Origin: Hemibagrus wyckioides
Taxonomy: Eukaryota > Chordata > Actinopteri > Siluriformes > Bagridae
Assembly: GCF_019097595.1 (NCBI RefSeq)
Contig: NC_080719.1
Coordinates: 13,696,001 to 13,760,000 of the forward strand
Direction of reading: 5' to 3'
DNA: 64,000 nt
In this document: positions 60,095 to 64,000 of the stretch, piece by piece
Position numbering within the stretch: the first letter of the stretch is position 1
Layout: each line of letters opens with the position of its first letter
Translations under genes and position numbers: made by a program
Notes under the pieces: model-generated
Told to the model about the DNA's origin: nothing
Database searches by the model: none
Seen by the model: the letters and a program-made list of their open reading frames with translations, nothing else

Positions 60095-61229
60095 TTTTGT
60101 GATAACCCCCCTTTGAGAATGTCCTTCAATATTTCCCTATAATGTGTTACAAGGATGGAGAAACTTCCACAAGTTCTTGGCTTTTTCATTTCTTTTTTTT
60201 TTTGTAAATGGTAAGAATTATTTCAGATTGGTCTTATCACACCATACCAACACACTGTGCCCAGGCCTTTTTAAACTTACAGTAACCTCCGCACTTCAAA
60301 ATAACAGAGAGTTAAGTATGGAAATGAGATAAGAAAACGCTTCCAAATTCCTCAAATTCTAGCAAAACTCTCTCATCATTCACCGCATACGCACACTCTC
60401 GCACACATTTGCTTGCAGACATGAAGGCAGCTGTTTTAAGTTCATTCATGCGTAATGTAATTTGGTGCTAATAAGCCTCATCACCCCGCCGCTGATAAAA
60501 CCTGCACCTCGACAGAACTATAAATGAACTTACGGCTGTGATGGCGCACAAGGTTTGTTTCCTACTTCCTGTGCAGCCGGGGGCTGTACTGAAACGCAGC
60601 TTCGAGGGCAAAAGCGGGTTTAATCAGAGCCGTGAAAAAAAAAGAAATCAATAATTTCTAAAATCCTATAATCAAAGCCAGTACAGAAAGCACAATTCCC
60701 GCGAGTGCAAGTCGACGCAAATTGCTCATCTTAAGAAAATGAGGTTTCTTTTCTGTTATCAGCTACACTTGTGTGTCAGTGGATTAGAATGGAAGGCTAA
60801 TAGAGAAACAGGAGCTTAATGACACTAGAGAAACTAACAATTAAGAAGGAAATCATGAGAGAAATGTTGGGCTCAGTGAAATGCCAGAACTTACAGTAAC
60901 TACTTACTTTATTTTATTTTATTTTTCTAACACTTCATTCTACAGTAAAGTCATTAGAAGTTAATATGGCTAAGGATTACAAGTAATTTCCTGATTTCCT
61001 GTACACACCTTGCATATTGGATTTTCAAGTACATTCTTACAATTATAAAACCTTACTGCTAATGGAAATACAGGGACATTACAGCAGATTCTCCACATTA
61101 GAGGTTAATTTAACATTCATAGATGGAAGGAGTCTCCAGTGTCAGGGATTTGTACCAATCAGAGGTAAGACTAACTTCTTATCGCTTTTGGGTTTCTCTT
61201 TGGAGTTTCTCAGGAACTATCTGCATTTT
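60095..61229. other. Unique noncoding stretch
   Basis: The part at about 60360-60740 is complex and less AT-rich, with no open frame of note. (ATTTT)n at 60909-60928. 'gatggaaggagtctccagtg' near 61121 may be the edge of an old repeat. Confidence 0.35.
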
Positions 61230-61345
61230 TGTCTTATCAGCTGTTATCATTAAAGTGTTGTCATACACGCTTCGTGGAAGTTGCATAACATTAAATATAA
61301 CTATAAACAAATAGAAAGTATGGATAAACTGTTAAATAGCGAAAA
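61230..61345 (+). repeat. DR1 3' module
   Basis: 'gctgttatcattaaagtgtt', 'cttcgtggaagttgcataac', 'attaaatataactataaaca' and 'aatagaaagtatggataaa' follow the DR1 3' order, closest to the 10.9-kb copy (ttttgtggacgatgcacaac). Confidence 0.45.
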
Positions 61346-63734
61346 GGGCTATAATATAAAAGGAATTAAACACATGATGTTTTGAAAAAATAGAGTGCTA
61401 ACACTAAATAACTAACTTTTCTAGTGATTTTGCTTGAAATCCTGTCTGAAAAGGAAAAGATTGCCTGTAAATAAAAATAATAAGGGTCTTAGATGGAAAT
61501 ACATGTACTACAAAGCTACTGTTGGTTCCTTAATTAACCCTTAAACCTCACTCCATAATGATAGCTGACGCTGCCGTCTGACCCCAACGTGCTGGGATTT
61601 GGACAGAAAACATCTCATTGTACTGTTCACACCAGTATACACACAATCTCCCTGAAGATATATTCCATTAAAAAGAAACATTTACAAACACAAACAGTGA
61701 AGGACAGGTTTTTTTTTAACACTTTCTACATTTTTTTTCTCTAAAATCCACCTGCCTGTATCATTCAATTTCTTCAACACCTTTACAGAGATGTTTCAAA
61801 CCCACCAGTGACTGTAATTAATATTTAGTGAAAATGGATAGTATGGTCTATGAAAAGAGATCCTTGGAGCTCAGTGATAAGGGAAGAACTCACACTGACA
61901 ACACACAAGCATAAGCAGGGCTTTTATTCAACCTGCCTGCTTTGATCCTTAACCACGCTCGTCAGAGAGAAAGATTAGGGACAGAAAAGCAGGCAGTCAG
62001 GAGATGTGTGTTGCAGTGTGAGACAATTCCAAGCGCCCTCAAATCAATAAGGGCTGAAGTGGGCCAACCCCCTTTTCCATCACCCCTGTCACCATCGCTT
62101 ACTTCTGTTTCTTACCAGGTTTCCGTCCTGCTCCAATATACTTACCTAAACCTCTTCATGTGACAGAAGGAAGTAGGAGAACTTGCCAAGTTGCTACCTA
62201 GCATGGTTATATAAAGTGATATAATGACTGTATATTAAAAAAAGGCACATTGGGTTAATAAGTTACATGTATTCAGAGATGGGTTATGCAGCTGCTTGAA
62301 GTCGAGTTTACACTGTGCGATTACAGTGATTGGTATGATTAGTACTTGTCACACTGTACAAGAAAATCTCAGCCTTATTCTATAACAGACTGCAGAATAA
62401 CAATTGTTTGCCATCCATACTAGATTATATGATTTAGATCCTGTAACAATAGACCTGAATAAAGAAATTTAACACACTCTGCCTATGTTATCAATCAGCA
62501 CTTCGATCTAAGATATAATAGTGCTACAAAAGGGCTTTTCGTATCCTCCCCTTGGATCAGCAGACTGATGAAGATTTTCAGGTTTGGTATCAGAATACCA
62601 CTGAAAACTCTCAAGGCCCATCGACTTGCTTCAACCCAGCCTTCTTCCGGACTCTCACCCCCCCCCCAAAAGTCATATCCTTCTCTCCTTATGCTGCATA
62701 ATACATGAGGAAAGTGAAGATGAGTGATGAATCATTCATGCTCATTAGGTGAGTGAGTAAAGGCCCACTAGACGACAGCTCAATAAAAAAAGTGAACAAA
62801 TTTCATCCTCCTGTGTCACCCAAAAATCCTCGCCGGACTCCAGCCAGGCTGTCGAGACGAGATGTGACCTTTGGAGTGGTGACCTCAGGGGCTGTAGGGT
62901 GCAACCCCACCCACAGCTTTTCTCTCATTTAGCTGTCTCGCCAAGAGACCTAAATGAAGCGGCGAGCAGCATGAGATTATGCCTCGTCTCTCTCCCTCCC
63001 TGCGTTCTGTTCGTTATGACCTTTACAAAGAGTTACAAGCACACATGAGTGAGAACATGGAGCAGAGAGAAAGAGAGGGAGGGAACCAGAGCAGGAGTTT
63101 CTTGCTGAGCAGGATATTATGACCTCTCAACATCATTTCATGTTGTTTTTTTTTTCTTCTATGACTACTCAAGGCTCGACAAATGATATCTATATTAGCT
63201 AGACTACTAAAACCTCCAGGGTGCTGCCTACCTCTATAAAGTTCTATGTATGTAACAGAATATGTTGGTTTGCTAAGTAGAATATTTATTCTACAAAAAT
63301 ATATCACTTATTTATTATTTATTATAGGATTATCATAATTCTATTTAAAAATAAAGTTAAAATAACACCTTGTGTTGGTGTCATAAACAATAAGACAGTA
63401 CAATCTCTAGCTGAACTTAATTTTGCTCGGTTTTGTCTAGATTCAGTTTATATCATTGTTGCAGATTAATTATTCCAGCTAGTAAACAATATTCTAGTGT
63501 CAACTAGAGTTTCAGGATTTGCTATATTTACCACACATCTATACACCAAATGGAAATAAGCAATACATTTTATCCAGGTTGTTAAAAACTACTTGAATAT
63601 CATATTATAATTAAACTATTAAAGAAAATTAAGTGGCTGAACATGAAATGTGCTTTATCCTGGCTCCGGGATTAGTAACAATTAACTTAATGAAAATGAG
63701 CAGCTGTGAATGTACACATTAGAACCAATGTGTG
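61346..63734. other. Unique noncoding stretch
   Basis: A C run at about 62660-62668. The part at 62780-63010 is less AT-rich and complex. Frames up to 94 codons, none recognised. No gene. Confidence 0.35.
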
Positions 63735-63830
63735 CAGTGAAGTGCTTTGCAAGTGGTCAGGCATTTGTAAGTTCAAATCCCTAGACAAAAGTACAAAACC
63801 TTTCAGGTGTCCATGAAATGACTTCAGAGT
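63735..63830 (+). repeat. Possible tRNA-SINE fragment
   Basis: 'gcatttgtaagttcaaatcc' has a box B-like core and 'aaacctttcaggtgtcc' follows, but box A is weak and the tail is missing. Confidence 0.3.
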
Positions 63831-64000
63831 CATGAACTAATCCCTTAAATTCATGTATTTCTTTTTGAAATATGTCTTCTTTGTGGCAATATAGCTGTAT
63901 ATAGAAACACTCTGTTTCCAATTATATTTCGCGTGACTGCTGACTGCTACACGAAGCAGGGGGCACCATGAATGAGGAGCCAATCCACAACTTTTCACAC

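Overview
This is a teleost-type nuclear genomic window, and I find no confident host protein-coding exon in its 64 kb. Both strands are dense in stops, long (CA)n, (GA)n, (TTA)n and (AAAT)n microsatellites are frequent, and the recognisable dispersed repeats are fish types: Tc1-like and mariner-like transposon relics, tRNA-derived SINEs with box A and box B, L2-type LINE 3' tails, and a solo-LTR candidate. The tRNA-SINE tail resembling 'ctctggataagggcgtctgc' is common in otophysan fishes (catfishes, characins, cyprinids), so an otophysan, perhaps a catfish, is my tentative guess. That is recognition from memory, not a search result.

Layout. 1-7.5 kb: microsatellites, a small GGCCACACC minisatellite, a tRNA-SINE and a 1.3-kb pyrimidine-rich 21-bp minisatellite (about 4.70-6.04 kb) that creates spurious long reading frames. 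7.5-14 kb: mostly unique DNA with one tRNA-SINE. 13.5-14.7 kb: CpG-enriched, the best promoter-like composition in the window. 14.9-20.1 kb: transposon-rich, with a LINE tail, a 469-bp internally deleted Tc1-like element with clean ends, an L2 tail inside another Tc1 fossil, a (TAA)n/(TTA)n palindrome and a SINE. 20-27 kb: unique DNA and a diverged direct duplication of about 420 bp, with copies 2.36 kb apart that share a 39-bp identical core. 27.4-41.5 kb: microsatellites, a Tc1 relic and several copies of an unclassified dispersed repeat, here called DR1. 41.5-47 kb: two minisatellite loci built from the same CATCAAACACCA unit. 48.4-51.3 kb: a weak TATA-plus-short-ORF candidate, a Tc1-type relic and a solo-LTR candidate. 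51-64 kb: mostly unique DNA, an L2 tail, and at 59.3-60.1 kb an inverted-duplicated mariner-like element whose D-to-D spacing counts to 41 residues.

The window reads as a gene desert or a very large intron or intergenic interval. Apart from transposon genes no pathway can be described. Most features are repeats; a few unique stretches may be regulatory, but showing that would need cross-species alignment. Transposase fragments are labelled as pseudogenes.
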